A stretch of 64,000 nt of DNA from Mesostigma viride (taxonomy: Eukaryota; Streptophyta; Mesostigmatophyceae; Mesostigmatales; Mesostigmataceae). Positions 32,785 through 43,345 of this stretch are shown here, in pieces. Every line of letters starts with the position of its first letter. Positions within the stretch are counted from its first letter, which is position 1. The stretch is taken from NCBI GenBank assembly GCA_009746045.1, contig RPFO01000219.1:658501-722500 (forward strand), written 5' to 3'. Position numbers and translations under genes: made by a program. The notes under the pieces are model-generated. The model had not been told where the DNA came from, searched no databases, and saw only the letters and a list, made by a program, of their open reading frames with translations.

Positions 32785-33570
32785 GTTAATGCTCTGTGAT
32801 CCCCCAACGGGGTAGGAGGCCGAGTCGGCCAAGGCGCACCGTGAAACTTGAGGTAGATGCTACCAAGGTAGACGCCGGCCCTGGCCACGCAAGTCCCCGA
32901 GATCGCCGAGCGAACGGCCACCATATCGCCGCCCGCCAACCAACCTGCTGGTAGAGCTAGCGATGACCCCTCGACTCGCGCCTCGTGGGCTGACCTGCTC
33001 AAGAGCCAGGCAACCTCTACCACCACCGCTGATCACCACCAACTGAAGCTCCAGGAGCTGGAAGGCACGCGCCGTGAGGCCGCTGCCCGCGCGCCCGTCG
33101 CCGCTGCCGGGTCATCCTCCTCAGGCGCTTCGACATGCCGCCGGAGGAGACCCCAGACTCTCTTCTCGGCGAGCTCATCAGAAACGACTCCTGGCGTGCA
33201 TGGAGCTGCCACTGATTGTGACACTGCAGGGCGCCTAGTACCGCCGGCCGGCTGCCCCATATCCATGGGACAAGGCTGGGCCCCCTCCAGTGGTCCTCAC
33301 CTTCAGCAACATCACAGCCCGAGTTCAGTTCCTCTCTCGCCGCAAGCCGGAAGCTGGTGAACACCTCCTGGTCCGACGCTTGATCGACAACGACCTGACG
33401 CCAGCCCAGCAGCAGCGCAACGCCGCGATCATGCAGTGGCGCCCGACTACATCCGCCACAAGACCAATCCCGAGAAGCCCCAAGTGTACTGGCGGGACGG
33501 GGACCTTTATGTCAACAAGAAACTGTGGAAGCCCCCCCCGGGCTCCCCCGAGATAGAGCACTCAAGCTAG
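32785..33570 (+). pseudogene. LINE ORF1-like fragment, plus strand
   Basis: Successive frames give a coiled-coil-like stretch ([20 protein letters not shown]), RRFDMPPEETPDSLLGELI, then LTFSNITARVQFLSRRKP and DNDLTPAQQQRNAAIM, and finally KPQVYWRDGDLYVNKKLW to a stop at 33568-33570. At least two frameshifts (near 33200 and 33450) break it. The C-terminal part matches the fragment at 28477-28680. Confidence 0.65.
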
Positions 33571-33760
33571 TAGTCTAGATGGGGGCAATCGATTATGGGA
33601 TAGCTTAGGCATTGGCAGCACTTGCAATGATATTAGCGCCCAGCGTTTTAGTACCTTCTGAATTAGCTCTGGCACCTTGTGGCCATCAGCTTGCGCCTTA
33701 GCCGACGTCTTGAGCCCACCTCACCTTTGTAGGCATAAGCTATATGTGTCAGCCTACCTA
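33571..33760. other. Spacer before the chromovirus LTR
   Basis: Nothing recognised. Confidence 0.3.
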
Positions 33761-34498
33761 GTTTAACACGTATGGCTATTTAGAATAGCGCCTTAATGAT
33801 TGAGAATGAATGCGAAAGACCTTTGACTTCCTATGCGTCACAGCGCACGATGGTGGCTTAAGAATACTTGTCACACAATACGAATAAGCTCAAACCCGGA
33901 AAACCGGTTTCGTATATTACAATGTTACCACACAGATTAAAACACTCAATGCGGGAAGACTTACACCCAGTAGGCGAGGGATTCACACTCGAGCCCACAG
34001 GAGATTTACACTCCAGGATTAAGCGATGGTAAATAATCTGTAGAGCAACGTGGTAAATTACGATACAAGGTCCGGATTGCTGGCATAGCTCGTGCCTTCC
34101 TATTTTGTCCCTTCGTCCCCGTTGGTGGCTGCGCCTGGCGCTGCCAACCAGGCATGACGTGAGGTCCGCGGGGACGGGCTTCTCGAACCGTCTAGAACAC
34201 ATTAAAGACCAGTACGGCTAGAGGCCTCTCCTGAAAAATATCCAAATGTCCGTAGGTACCATCATAACGCATGTGCAGTGCCACTTGGCTGTCCCGTAAC
34301 TCCCGTTCAGGCGCTAGGTCTGCCTACGGCGCAAAGGCCAAGTTCGTCAGCAAAACTTCTACACTTACTTCCACACGGATTGCCTCGGCTGCCAACTATA
34401 CTATGGCCTCGGCACTGGCGCCGGATTACGGTCGGCGCCGATCGACCGGGACGGATAATTTATATTTACCACAAACGGCATGTTGCATCCGTGCAACA
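33761..34498 (-). repeat. Chromovirus 3' LTR
   Basis: 738 bp, same sequence as 42145-42889 apart from about ten small differences. On the element strand it begins tgttgcacggatgc and ends cgtgttaaac; the end lacks the usual CA. Confidence 0.9.
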
Positions 34499-35051
34499 CA
34501 CCTCCCCCCCCAACAAAAGAGGCGGCTACTCCTGTAGCCGGGACTTATAAATGACTGTATACATGGTCACTGTTCCCTTCCAGGGCACGCATCGATCGTG
34601 CCAATTGTCACCGTCCGTTGGCGATGGTTTACGGCGCCGGGCGGTAAGGGCTCGGGCGGTGACCCCCACGAGCGGAGCCCCCACGGCCATGCCCGCGCAG
34701 AGGTGCGGCCGGGCGTTGACGCCGGTGGACACGCTCAGCCGGCGCGGCCTCAGCCGGCTCGGGAAGAGGCAGGCCATTGGCCTGGACTAGGGCGGGCTGG
34801 AAGGTGAGTTGCCGCTCGCCGGCGCGTGCATCATGGCGTTTGGCCAGGTTGACATCCCGCAGCGCCTCCAGTGGGAAAACGCTCAAGAAGGCGGCGAGGA
34901 ACTTGTGTCGGGTGAGGGACACCGAACCTCCTGTCCAAACGATACCGCACCGAATAACTCGCCCATGGACCCCTGGGGCGGGGCGGCCTGCATCAAGGCT
35001 GCCAATGCACATGCAAGGAGCATTACGCAAAAGGTAGGAGAAGGGCCGGAA

Positions 35052-35684
35052 TTATGCCAACCCTGCCCGGGCTTTATACTCCTGTAGCAAGCGTGCACAG
35101 CCCGTGAGTCCAGCCTCAGCTACCCATGAGTGCTCTAGCTCTGTTTGGGAGAACTTCCACTTAAGGAGGTACTCGCGGCGGCGGCCTCGATTGCGGTGGG
35201 CTACAATGTCCTCGACCTCATCCTCGGGTTCGCCCGTCTCGGGGTTGAACTCCAAGGGGGCGGGTGCCATGACACGACCTGGGAAGGTGCTCTTGCGGTA
35301 AAGCTTCAGCTGGTCAACGTGGAAAACATTGGACTTCAGCTGCCACGAGTCCGGGATGGCGACAGACACCATCACCTCATTGAACACCTTCTCCACCAGA
35401 TACGGTCCAAGGAATAAGGGGCGGAGCTTGACCTTCAGGCTGTCCTCGAACTTGTGCGAGAAGCGGCCTTGGTGGGGGCCCTCAATTAAAACCAAGTCAC
35501 CTGCTTCGATTGCAGGGGTGCGCCTGTCCAGGGTACTTTGGACTCGCGCCATGTACTTGGCACGCGCCTGACGTAGGCCACTTATGGCGCTGGAATGAGC
35601 TTGCACCATCCGTTGTACCAGCTCCCGCGCCCCTGCGACTGTGGAGCGTAGCTCCGTTGTCGTGGTGATGGCTGGGGCGGTCAA
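35052..35684 (-). pseudogene. Chromovirus integrase C-terminus and chromodomain
   Basis: Encodes the GPY/F-type region (LRPLFLGPYLVEKV, SNVFHVDQLKLY) and a chromodomain (EVEDIVAHRNRGRRREYLLK then SWVAEAG). Chromodomains steer integration to marked chromatin. It is out of frame with the upstream integrase piece; the two overlap by four bases at 35681-35684. Confidence 0.85.
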
Positions 35685-36493
35685 GAGATCGGTGGGGTAA
35701 GGGGATGCCTGCCTGTATCAAGAAAGAACGGGGTATACCCGTGGGCAGAATGGGGGGCATTATTGAGTGAAAACTCAATGAATCCCAGCACTTCGTCCCA
35801 ATTCCTCCCGTCTCGATCCAGGTAGTGCCGCAGTGCCTCTTCCACCACCCGATTCACTCTCTCCACCATGTGAGAAGAGCTACTGTGATAGGCCGTACCC
35901 ATAGACAACTTAGTCCCGACGACCTGAAAAAATGAGGTCCAAAATTTCGACGTGAACAGCTTGTCCTTGTCGGTGATAAATTGTCGGGGCATGCCATGGA
36001 GCCGGAACACATTGTTTAGGAACAAGTGGGCACACTCTTCCGCCGTCAGGGTGGCCTTGCAGGGGATTAAATGGCATCTCCGCGTGAGCCGGTCCACCAC
36101 TACCAGGATCTGAGCATTGCCCGCCTTGGTCTCTGGCAAGGGCCCAATGAAATCCATCATCACCGAGTCCCAAGGGAACATGGGGTCTGGAATTTCCTTT
36201 GGAACGCCCTGTTTGCCCGTATTCCGTGGCTTCATGTGCTGGCAGCTGTCACAGGTACTGACATACTCCCGCACATCCCGAGCCATCTTAGGCCAATAGT
36301 AGGACCTCCGGGCCCTCGCTAACAGCCTGTCCTGGCCTTGGTGTCCCCCCAAGACGGAGTCATGTAACTCAAATAATACCTCAGCGCGGCATATTTGGGG
36401 GACATACAAGCGCCATGAGTCTTGACGGGCCGCCTGGCCACTGACATTCACGTAAAGGAACCCGTTTTGAAACTTGGCTGGGTAGCCGTCCAT
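35681..36493 (-). pseudogene. Chromovirus integrase core
   Basis: HHCC zinc-binding motif (HDSVLGGHQGQD, CDSCQHMK) followed by the catalytic core with the expected acids in MMDFIGPLPE, ITDKDKLF and MVERVNR. Frame differs from RT-RNase H upstream (a shift between about 36500 and 36700) and from the chromodomain piece downstream. Confidence 0.88.
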
Positions 36494-36563
36494 GCTCTGA
36501 GGGCGGGCAGCTATGGCTTCATTTGCCTTTCCTCAGTGACCGTGAAGCGCGAGATGAGGCGCT

Positions 36564-39089
36564 CTAGGTCCGAGCTGATGACGACCGTTGTTGCAGTATT
36601 TGCCAACGTGAATGCCTCTCCAACGGGCTGCATTGGAGGGTAGACTCCTGTCGCCGGCACCATATGGCTGTACGGGGCCGAAGTCCTTCCCCCCCTGCGG
36701 CTGCGCACGTGCCCTCACGTGCAGGGGTGCTGCCGGCGAGGCGCACGGAATGGTCAACAGTGTCAACCTCCGCGGTTGTGGCGCCACAGAAGAGGAAGGG
36801 GCTCATCGGGTCGCTCAAGCGGTCGCCAAAGGGGGCGACGGGACCATGGGAGGGGATCAACGTCGTGGCCAAAACGTCAAGATCCTCATAAAACCAATAG
36901 TCGGGGCGACGCGACAGGGCGTCAGGGACCGTGTTGTCAAGGCCCTTGACATATTCGATCTTGAACGGACCGAACTGTGCCAAATATTCAAGCCAACGGG
37001 CTTGGCGTGGCGTAAGCGTGGGCTGCGTCAACAAGTGCGTGAGGGGCCGATGGTCGGTCTGGATGATCAAGCGGTACGGGTCCGCAGGGTCGGGTTCGGC
37101 CATGGCCACGTTGAACTGAGCACCCAGAAGATGGTGCCGCCAAGTATGGCAACAGTACACCACGGCCAACAACTCTTGCTGATGGACCGGGTAATTTCTT
37201 TCGGCCGGGATCATCGTCCGGGAGATATACTCGACCGGTTGGAGACCGAGACCATGGTCTTGGAGCAGCACACCGCCAATAGCAACCTTGCTAGAATCGC
37301 TATTGACCACGAATGGCTTGGTGGGATCCGGAAGGATGAGGACAGGCGCAGTGGCGAGCCTGGCCTTCAGCAGGTCAAAGGCCTGTTGACACAGGCCTGA
37401 CCATTCCCACGGTACGTCCTTCTTGAGGAGGTGAGTAAGCGGGGCCGCAATGGTCGCGAAACGCGGGATGAAGCGGCGATAATACGATACCAAGCCCAAG
37501 AAGCTGCGCAAGGCGCGAACATTCGCGGGAACAGGCCACTGTTGGACGGCGGCGACCTTATCGGGGTCCGTGGACACGCCCTTGTCCGAGAGAATGTGGC
37601 CTAGAAAGGGGACGCTGCGGCCTGATTCTACCTTGCTGCGGCGGGCGGACAGTTTATTATCCGCCATGATCTGCAGAACCGCGGCAACATCCTCCAAGTG
37701 CTCCTCGAACGTGCGAGAGAAAATGAGGATGTCATCCAAGTAGATGGCCACGCAGGTGCGTTTGTACGGCTGCGTCCCCGGGTCCCACGGGATAGTCGGG
37801 TCGCGCAGGTCTGCCGAGACCTGGGGCAGCCGACTAGTGCCCATCACCGACCTAAAGAGGTGGTTCATGAGCATCTGAAAAGAGGCAGGGCTGTTACACA
37901 AGCCCATGGCCGCCACGCGGAATTGGTAATGGCCAAAAGGCGTGGCAAAGGCTGTTTTATGGCAATCTTCGGGGGCGATCCGAAGTTGCCAAAAACCGTC
38001 TGCACAATCGAGCACCGTAAAGTACTTGGCGCCCTCCACCTTATTAAATATATCATCGATGCGGGGGAGGGGATACTTGGACTTCACGGTGATCGCATTG
38101 AGTTTGCGATAATCCGTAACCAGACGCCACTTCCCATTGGGTTTGGGCACCAGCAACACGCCCGCGCTGTAAGGGCTATTGCTGGGCTCGATCAAGCCGG
38201 CCTCCAACAAGCCGACCAAGATCTTCTTGAGCTCTGCCAACTCCACGGGTCCCATGCGAAAAATGGGTGAGGTGGTAGGTGGGTGCCCCTCCTGCAAATG
38301 AATGCGGTGGAGCACCGGTCTGGCCGGGGGAAACGTAGGTGTTTTCTCCTCAAACACGGCTGAATACTGATCGAGCACTGCGTTGAGTCGTTTCACCTCG
38401 TCTTCCGACAAGTCCATGCCAAGCGAGTTTAACGAAACTCCAGCCTGTGCATGCTGGGCGCTGGGCCCGCGCACGTGGGCAAGGGCGTCCAGACGAATGG
38501 AGTAAACGGGAGGAGGCTGCCGGGCTCTCATCATCCGCTTGAACTCCCTTTTGGACATGAGAATGTCCGCAAGGCGACGACGGTCACTCTTGAGGGCAGG
38601 CGTGTCATCGGTGATGGTCATGCCGTTGGCCGCATACTGCCGCTCAGGTAACCAGAATGACCCATCTGGGAAGTGGGTAACCATGGTACCAAAAGAGACG
38701 GTCACCTTGGAGATGTGCAGCCAGTCAATCCCTAGGATGATATCAGCCGCTTGTAAGGGAATGACCGTGGCGCGAATGGGCACGCTGGTGCCTTGTACGA
38801 TAGGGGCCAAGTCCACATAGCCCGGGGATGGCTGAGTGTAGCCATCCGAGTATCGCACGCGCCGAGCAATGGTATGGGGAGTCGGGGTTACTCCCAGGCG
38901 CTGCACTATGGCCTCACTGATGAAGGTGGTAGCCGCACCACTGTCAATGAGGACCTTGATGCCCTCCAAACAACGCCCAGAGCCCTGGGGGTCTGGTAGG
39001 CTTCCAGTGAAGAGGAGTAGTTGCCGCGGGCCTTCGCTAGGCTCCGCTTGCCATTCCTGGGTCTCTGTCACCACATTACATGGTAACAA
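36564..39089 (-). pseudogene. Chromovirus pol: protease, reverse transcriptase, RNase H
   Basis: 841-residue frame. Protease LIDSGAATTFIS near the start, then RT with VLLVPKPNGKWRLVTDYRKL, the active site AIYLDDILIFS, the thumb FLGLVSYYRRFI, and RNase H (LPDPTKPFVVNSDSS, HQQELLAVVY, TDHRPLTHLL). It lies in the -1 frame relative to gag. The internal Met at 39089 is not necessarily the start, as the frame is open further up. It runs out of frame before integrase, so the polyprotein is broken. Confidence 0.9.
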
Positions 39090-39982
39090 AACTTGGGCGA
39101 CTTGTGCATGGCCGGGTAAGGTGTCGCCCGGAGTGCCCTCCCGGCCTCTCAGTCCAACGCCTCTCCTGCAGGCCCCTCGTCCACCGGTGTGCCTCGCAGG
39201 TGGCCGGATGCGGCCGCGGAAGAGCCATCATCAGGCTCGGCCGCGTCTGCGGCATCCAGTTGGTTGAGGGCATGCCCAGCTTGCTGGTAGGAGCTTGGGG
39301 GCGCCTTGGGTTGTTGGTACAGCCGGGGCTGTTGGCGCGCTTGTTGCAAGCGTCGGGCACGCTCACCCGCACTGGGAGCTGTGCGCATATTTCGCGCCGG
39401 TGGTGGCCTCGAGGCCATTTGCGGGGAGGCCGCTTGGAAATTGTTGCGTTGCACAGGCGGGGCCTGGTCCAGCGGAGGGAGATCAGGGCACTCACGTTTG
39501 ATGTGCCCCACGCGGTTGCAGTGGTAGCACTGAATCCGGGAAGTGTCCAAGGCATTAATGTCCAGGACCTCGCACTGTAGCTCATCCACCCACACGGGGG
39601 CGAATCCCAGCTCATTGAGTTCCAGTGCATTCACGCGGGGTTTTGGGGTCCGCTGCACCAAGGGAGCTATCTCCGCTAGGTAGGTCTTGATGTCCTGCAG
39701 GTTCCATTGAGCCCAGGAGAGGTGGGCGAATTTCCGCTTCACCTCATCCCGGAATTCGGGTTGCAAGCCCTCATAGAACCTTGCCAAGGCTTCTGGGCCC
39801 ATCAGGTCATCAACCCGCCCAGCTAGAAGCTCGAACTTGGTCATATATTCCCGATAGCTCAGGTTCCCCTGCTTGAACGCCCCAAAAGCCTCCCGGTCCA
39901 GCTTGTCTTGGTCGGGTGGCAGGTACTTGGCCCGTGCTCGCCGAAATAATTCAGCCAAGCTGCTGGGGAAGCCATTGGCTAG

Positions 39983-40188
39983 AGTTAGGTTAATATTGTG
40001 CGGAAACCTTTTTGCCACTTGGGCTTCTCAGGTTCCGCACAATATTACCGGCGATAACCACTCGCCGGACACTCAAGTTCACACCGGTGTGAACTTGAGT
40101 GTCCGGCGAGTGGTTATCGCCGGTAATATTGTGCGGAACCTGAGAAGCCCAAGTGGCAAAAAGGTTTCCGCACAATATTAACCTAACT
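39983..40188. repeat. Perfect 206-bp palindrome, left
   Basis: Symmetric around 40085/40086; every base of the left arm pairs with the right. Termini agttaggttaatatt and aatattaacctaact. Confidence 0.97.
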
Positions 40189-40423
40189 AAAACCTAGCCT
40201 CTTGGGGCGAGGACGAATCACTAGGCTCGGAACACCCGTATGCATGAATATGATCGAATATAAGCATCTCGTTGGTGCAAATATCGATATGAATATGATC
40301 GAATATGAGCATCTCCTTGGTGCGCATATGATTAGAGCCGGGTGCCAAATCGGAACGAATTATTCCCCAAATAATCCGCTTCCGAGTGGATTCGAACCTG
40401 CGCCCCGCAAGGATCCAGGTCTT

Positions 40424-40629
40424 AGTTAGGTTAATATTGTGCGGAAACCTTTTTGCCACTTGGGCTTCTCAGGTTCCGCACAATATTACCGGCGATAACC
40501 ACTCGCCGGACACTCAAGTTCACACCGGTGTGAACTTGAGTGTCCGGCGAGTGGTTATCGCCGGTAATATTGTGCGGAACCTGAGAAGCCCAAGTGGCAA
40601 AAAGGTTTCCGCACAATATTAACCTAACT
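40424..40629. repeat. Perfect 206-bp palindrome, right
   Basis: Same sequence as 39983-40188 with no difference that I can see. Confidence 0.97.
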
Positions 40630-41675
40630 GCTAGGGCGCTTTCGCAATGGAGAGCTTGTCTCACATCGGGAGCCAGTGCCTCGCTGGACACCAGCTTGAC
40701 CTTGATATCCTCGTCCAAGAGCTTGCGATTGTATGTCTCCCAGATGTCGATCTTCTGAGACACTGCAATCTCCCAAGCCTCAAACTCTTGGTACGAGCAG
40801 TCGGGTTTAAACTTGGGAATATCCGACAGCTTGGGCAACGGTGGTAGTCGCCCTGAATTGTGAGTATCATCGTCATGATGGCCCATGATACTCGCGGGTC
40901 TCCCGGGCCCGGCCACACCTTGCGAGGTGTGCCCACGCGGGTAACCTGCCGGGGGGCTGCACTCATCCTCACCCGGGTGCTCATACCCATGTGGGTAGTG
41001 GGCGCGGCTTGCATAATGATGGGCGGCGGTGGCCGCTGGGTGCTGCGCTCGTGGGTCACCCGGAGCCAGGCGGTCGTATGCTGAGTTGGGGAGGGGAATC
41101 GCCTCCCCTGCGACCCCGAAGGAAGACCGACCGGTCCGTGCGGTGCCCTGGCCCTGCCCAGCCATATTTGGCGAGGCATGGCCGAAGGGGCTAGCCCCAA
41201 GGGGTCCAGGCGCATGATAGGACGCCCGATGCGCAGCTCGGCGAGACCGCGATCGGCTATCATACAAGGGTGGCGCCGGGGCGCTGCTGGGCCAAGTGGC
41301 CAATGTAGGTTGCGGCAGCACCGTAGGCAGGGCCCCACTCCTACCGTAGTGCAGGGTAACATTATTCCCCTGCGCCCCCGCGCCGGCTCCTACACCAAGG
41401 GCCGGACCCGCCGACAATCCCGCGATGGATGTTCCACTTGGTGGTCCATTAAGGGGATTCACTACAGGGCTACCAGGTGGTGCACCGGCAGCCGCCGAGG
41501 AATTCCCTCCCAAACGTGGGGTTTGTGCTGGGGATGACCCACTAGAGCCACGCTCACTACTCGGGCGTGAGTGATTTTGGGTAGCTCTCTCTGCCGCCTC
41601 GAGTGCTGCCACGAGGGAAGGGGCAGGAGAGAAGCGATGGGCCTCTCGTCGCCCTCGCTCAACACCGTCAGCCAT

Positions 41676-42144
41676 CGCGTGGTGGCTGGTAAAGTGTGAA
41701 CAATGTGCCTCTAGTCACCTTGGCGGGATGACAAATTAAGCACAAAAATACGTCAATTAAAGGACGTGAGATATTACTGCAGCTTGCCGGAGCTGACAGT
41801 ATGTATCCCAGATATAGGGTATGGGGCAATGGCCAAGACGCCAACTAATGCGTGAAATTGCAACCCACAAAGCGTTTCCGTTTAAAGCACGCAATATAAG
41901 GAGATTCGTTTCCGGACGAATCCCTTAGGTCAACCGGACAAGGCCAGGTTGGGGCATGCAGGAACCGCAATATGGGTAACGGGTATGGGCAGTTAGGATT
42001 GTGGGGATCCGACCCCCACAATGAATTACTGCAAGCGGAATTAGTAAGGGTTCCGGCCCTTATATAATTCCGTTGCTGATCCGGATCAGATTACAGAAAA
42101 ACGGGACGGGATAGAGGCCACTAGGAAAGTTTCCTCCGAGTCCA
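41676..42144 (-). other. Chromovirus 5' leader
   Basis: Between gag ATG and the 5' LTR. Non-coding; contains a short hairpin (tgtggggatccgacccccaca near 42000) and the candidate primer-binding site at its upstream end. Confidence 0.55.
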
Positions 42145-42889
42145 GTTTAACACGTATGGCTATTTAGAATAGCGCCTTAATGATTGAGAATGAATGCGAA
42201 AGACCTTTGACTTCCTATGCGTCACAGCGCACGATGGTGGCTTAAGAATAGTTGTCACACAATACGAATTATAAGCTCAAACCCGGAAAACCGGTTTCGT
42301 ATATTACAATGTTACCACACAGATTAAAACACTCAATGCGGGAAGACTTACACCCAGTAGGCGAGGGATTCACACTCGAGCCCACAGGAGATTTACACTC
42401 CAGGATTAAGCGATGGTAAATAATCTGTAGAGCAACGTGGTAAATTACGATACAAGGTCCGGATTGCTGGCATAGCTCGTGCCTTCCTATTTTGTCCCTT
42501 CGTCCCCGTTGGCGGCTGCGCCTGGCGCTGCCAACCAGGCATGACGTGAGGTCTGCGGGGACGGGCTTCTCGAACCGTCTAGAACACATTAAAGACCAGT
42601 ACGGCTAGAGGCCTCTCCTGAAAAATATCCAAATGTCCGTAGGAACCATCATAACGCATGTGCAGTGCCACTTGGCTGTCCCGTAACTCCCGTTCAGGCG
42701 CTAGGTCTGCCTATACGGCGCAAAGGCCAAGTTCGTCAGCAAAACTTCTATGCACTTACTTCCACACGGATTGCCTCGGCTGTAAACTATACTATGGCCT
42801 CGGCACTGGCGCCGGATTACGGTCGGCGCCGATCGACCGGGACGGATAATTTATATTTACCACAAACGGCATGTTGCATCCGTGCAACA
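42145..42889 (-). repeat. Chromovirus 5' LTR
   Basis: 745 bp, partner of 33761-34498. Small indels (gaattataagc against gaataagc; gcctatacggcg against gcctacggcg) account for the length difference. Confidence 0.9.
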
Positions 42890-43084
42890 CTGTGGTATTG
42901 CACTGGTTGTACTGCACCCACAGTGTTGCGCCCCGGCACCATGCTGTGGATCGAGACAGCGCTCTGTGGCCGGCCTGCCCACTTGCGGCAGTGAGAGAAG
43001 CTAGGGCGGCCTCCCTCCTCGCTGTATATGTAGGGTTGAAGGTTCCTTTACTCTGTATTGGCACCCACGTGACGCAGTCACGTG

Positions 43085-43085
43085 C

Positions 43086-43146
<61 letters not shown>

Positions 43147-43215
43147 TACTACTACTACTATTATTACTATTATCATCATTATTATTATTGTTGCTGTTGT
43201 TGTTGTTATTATCAT
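43085..43215 (+). repeat. (ATT)n/(ACT)n/(GTT)n microsatellite
   Basis: About 130 bp of ATT-type trinucleotides with ACT and GTT variants. Next to it, 43215-43345, is a fragment shared with 27970-28060 and 28650 (cctccacctgcaggatgtcg, ctcagggatatgtgttacat), a LINE ORF1-side piece in minus orientation. Confidence 0.9.
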
Positions 43216-43345
43216 GGTGGTGCAGGTGCACTCTGTGCACACAGAGTAGCTAGGTGGCAGTTTACATCCCCCACCTGCAGGATGTCGCCCAGAATGTATT
43301 AAAAATCATATCGGCCCCTAGTAGCTCTCAGGGATATGTGTTACA

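Larger units (their letters stand above)
39983..40629. mobile_element. Terminal-palindrome (foldback-type) insertion in gag
   Basis: 647 bp, flanked by the direct repeat gctag (39978-39982 and 40630-40634). Each end is a perfect 206-bp palindrome (39983-40188 and 40424-40629; arms of 103 bp, centre caccggtg), and the two palindromes are identical. Arms contain a nested inverted repeat (aatattgtgcgg and ccgcacaatatt). The 235-bp middle has a roughly 50-bp direct duplication (gaatatgatcgaatat, 40246 and 40292) and a tRNA B-box-like ggttcgaatcc on the minus strand near 40390. No protein of its own is encoded, so it is non-autonomous. Class is unknown to me. Confidence 0.9.
39149..41675 (-). pseudogene. 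Chromovirus gag, interrupted by a 647-bp insertion
   Basis: Gag begins at ATG 41675 with a low-complexity Ser/Gly/Pro/Ala-rich N-terminus, reads to 40630, and resumes in the same frame at 39982 after the inserted element. The second part holds the capsid-like retrotransposon gag domain (FGAFKQGNLSYREYMTKFEL, RFYEGLQPEFRDEV) and one zinc knuckle (CYHCNRVGHIKREC), then stops at 39149. The inserted palindrome introduces a stop, so the protein is truncated. Confidence 0.88.
33761..42889 (-). mobile_element. Ty3-type chromovirus LTR retrotransposon
   Basis: Complete layout on the minus strand: 5' LTR (42145-42889), a tggactcggagg stretch next to it that could be the primer-binding site, gag, pol with protease, RT, RNase H, integrase and a C-terminal chromodomain, about 550 bp of non-coding DNA, a purine tract (ggggggggaggtg) and the 3' LTR (33761-34498). 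The chromodomain and gene order place it among chromoviruses. LTRs differ at roughly ten places, implying a fairly recent insertion. Frameshifts in pol and a 647-bp insertion in gag make it defective. I found no matching target duplication outside the LTRs. Confidence 0.92.

Noticed and set aside
32129-33026. ORFs of repeated MDGW or IHPS
   Set aside because: Translation of the (ATCC)n array.
34629-35030. 133-codon minus ORF between chromodomain and 3' LTR
   Set aside because: Arg/Pro/Ala-rich, no recognisable domain, and lies where chromoviruses normally have non-coding DNA.
36612-38270. Plus-strand ORFs of 190-262 codons
   Set aside because: Antisense shadows of the chromovirus RT/RNase H frame, with no family resemblance.
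40330-40423. Genuine tRNA gene at the B-box-like ggttcgaatcc
   Set aside because: The T-stem does not pair well and no matching 5' half is found; treated as a tRNA-like remnant in the palindromic element.
43001-43302. Poly-Tyr and poly-Asn ORFs
   Set aside because: Translation of the (ATT)n tract.
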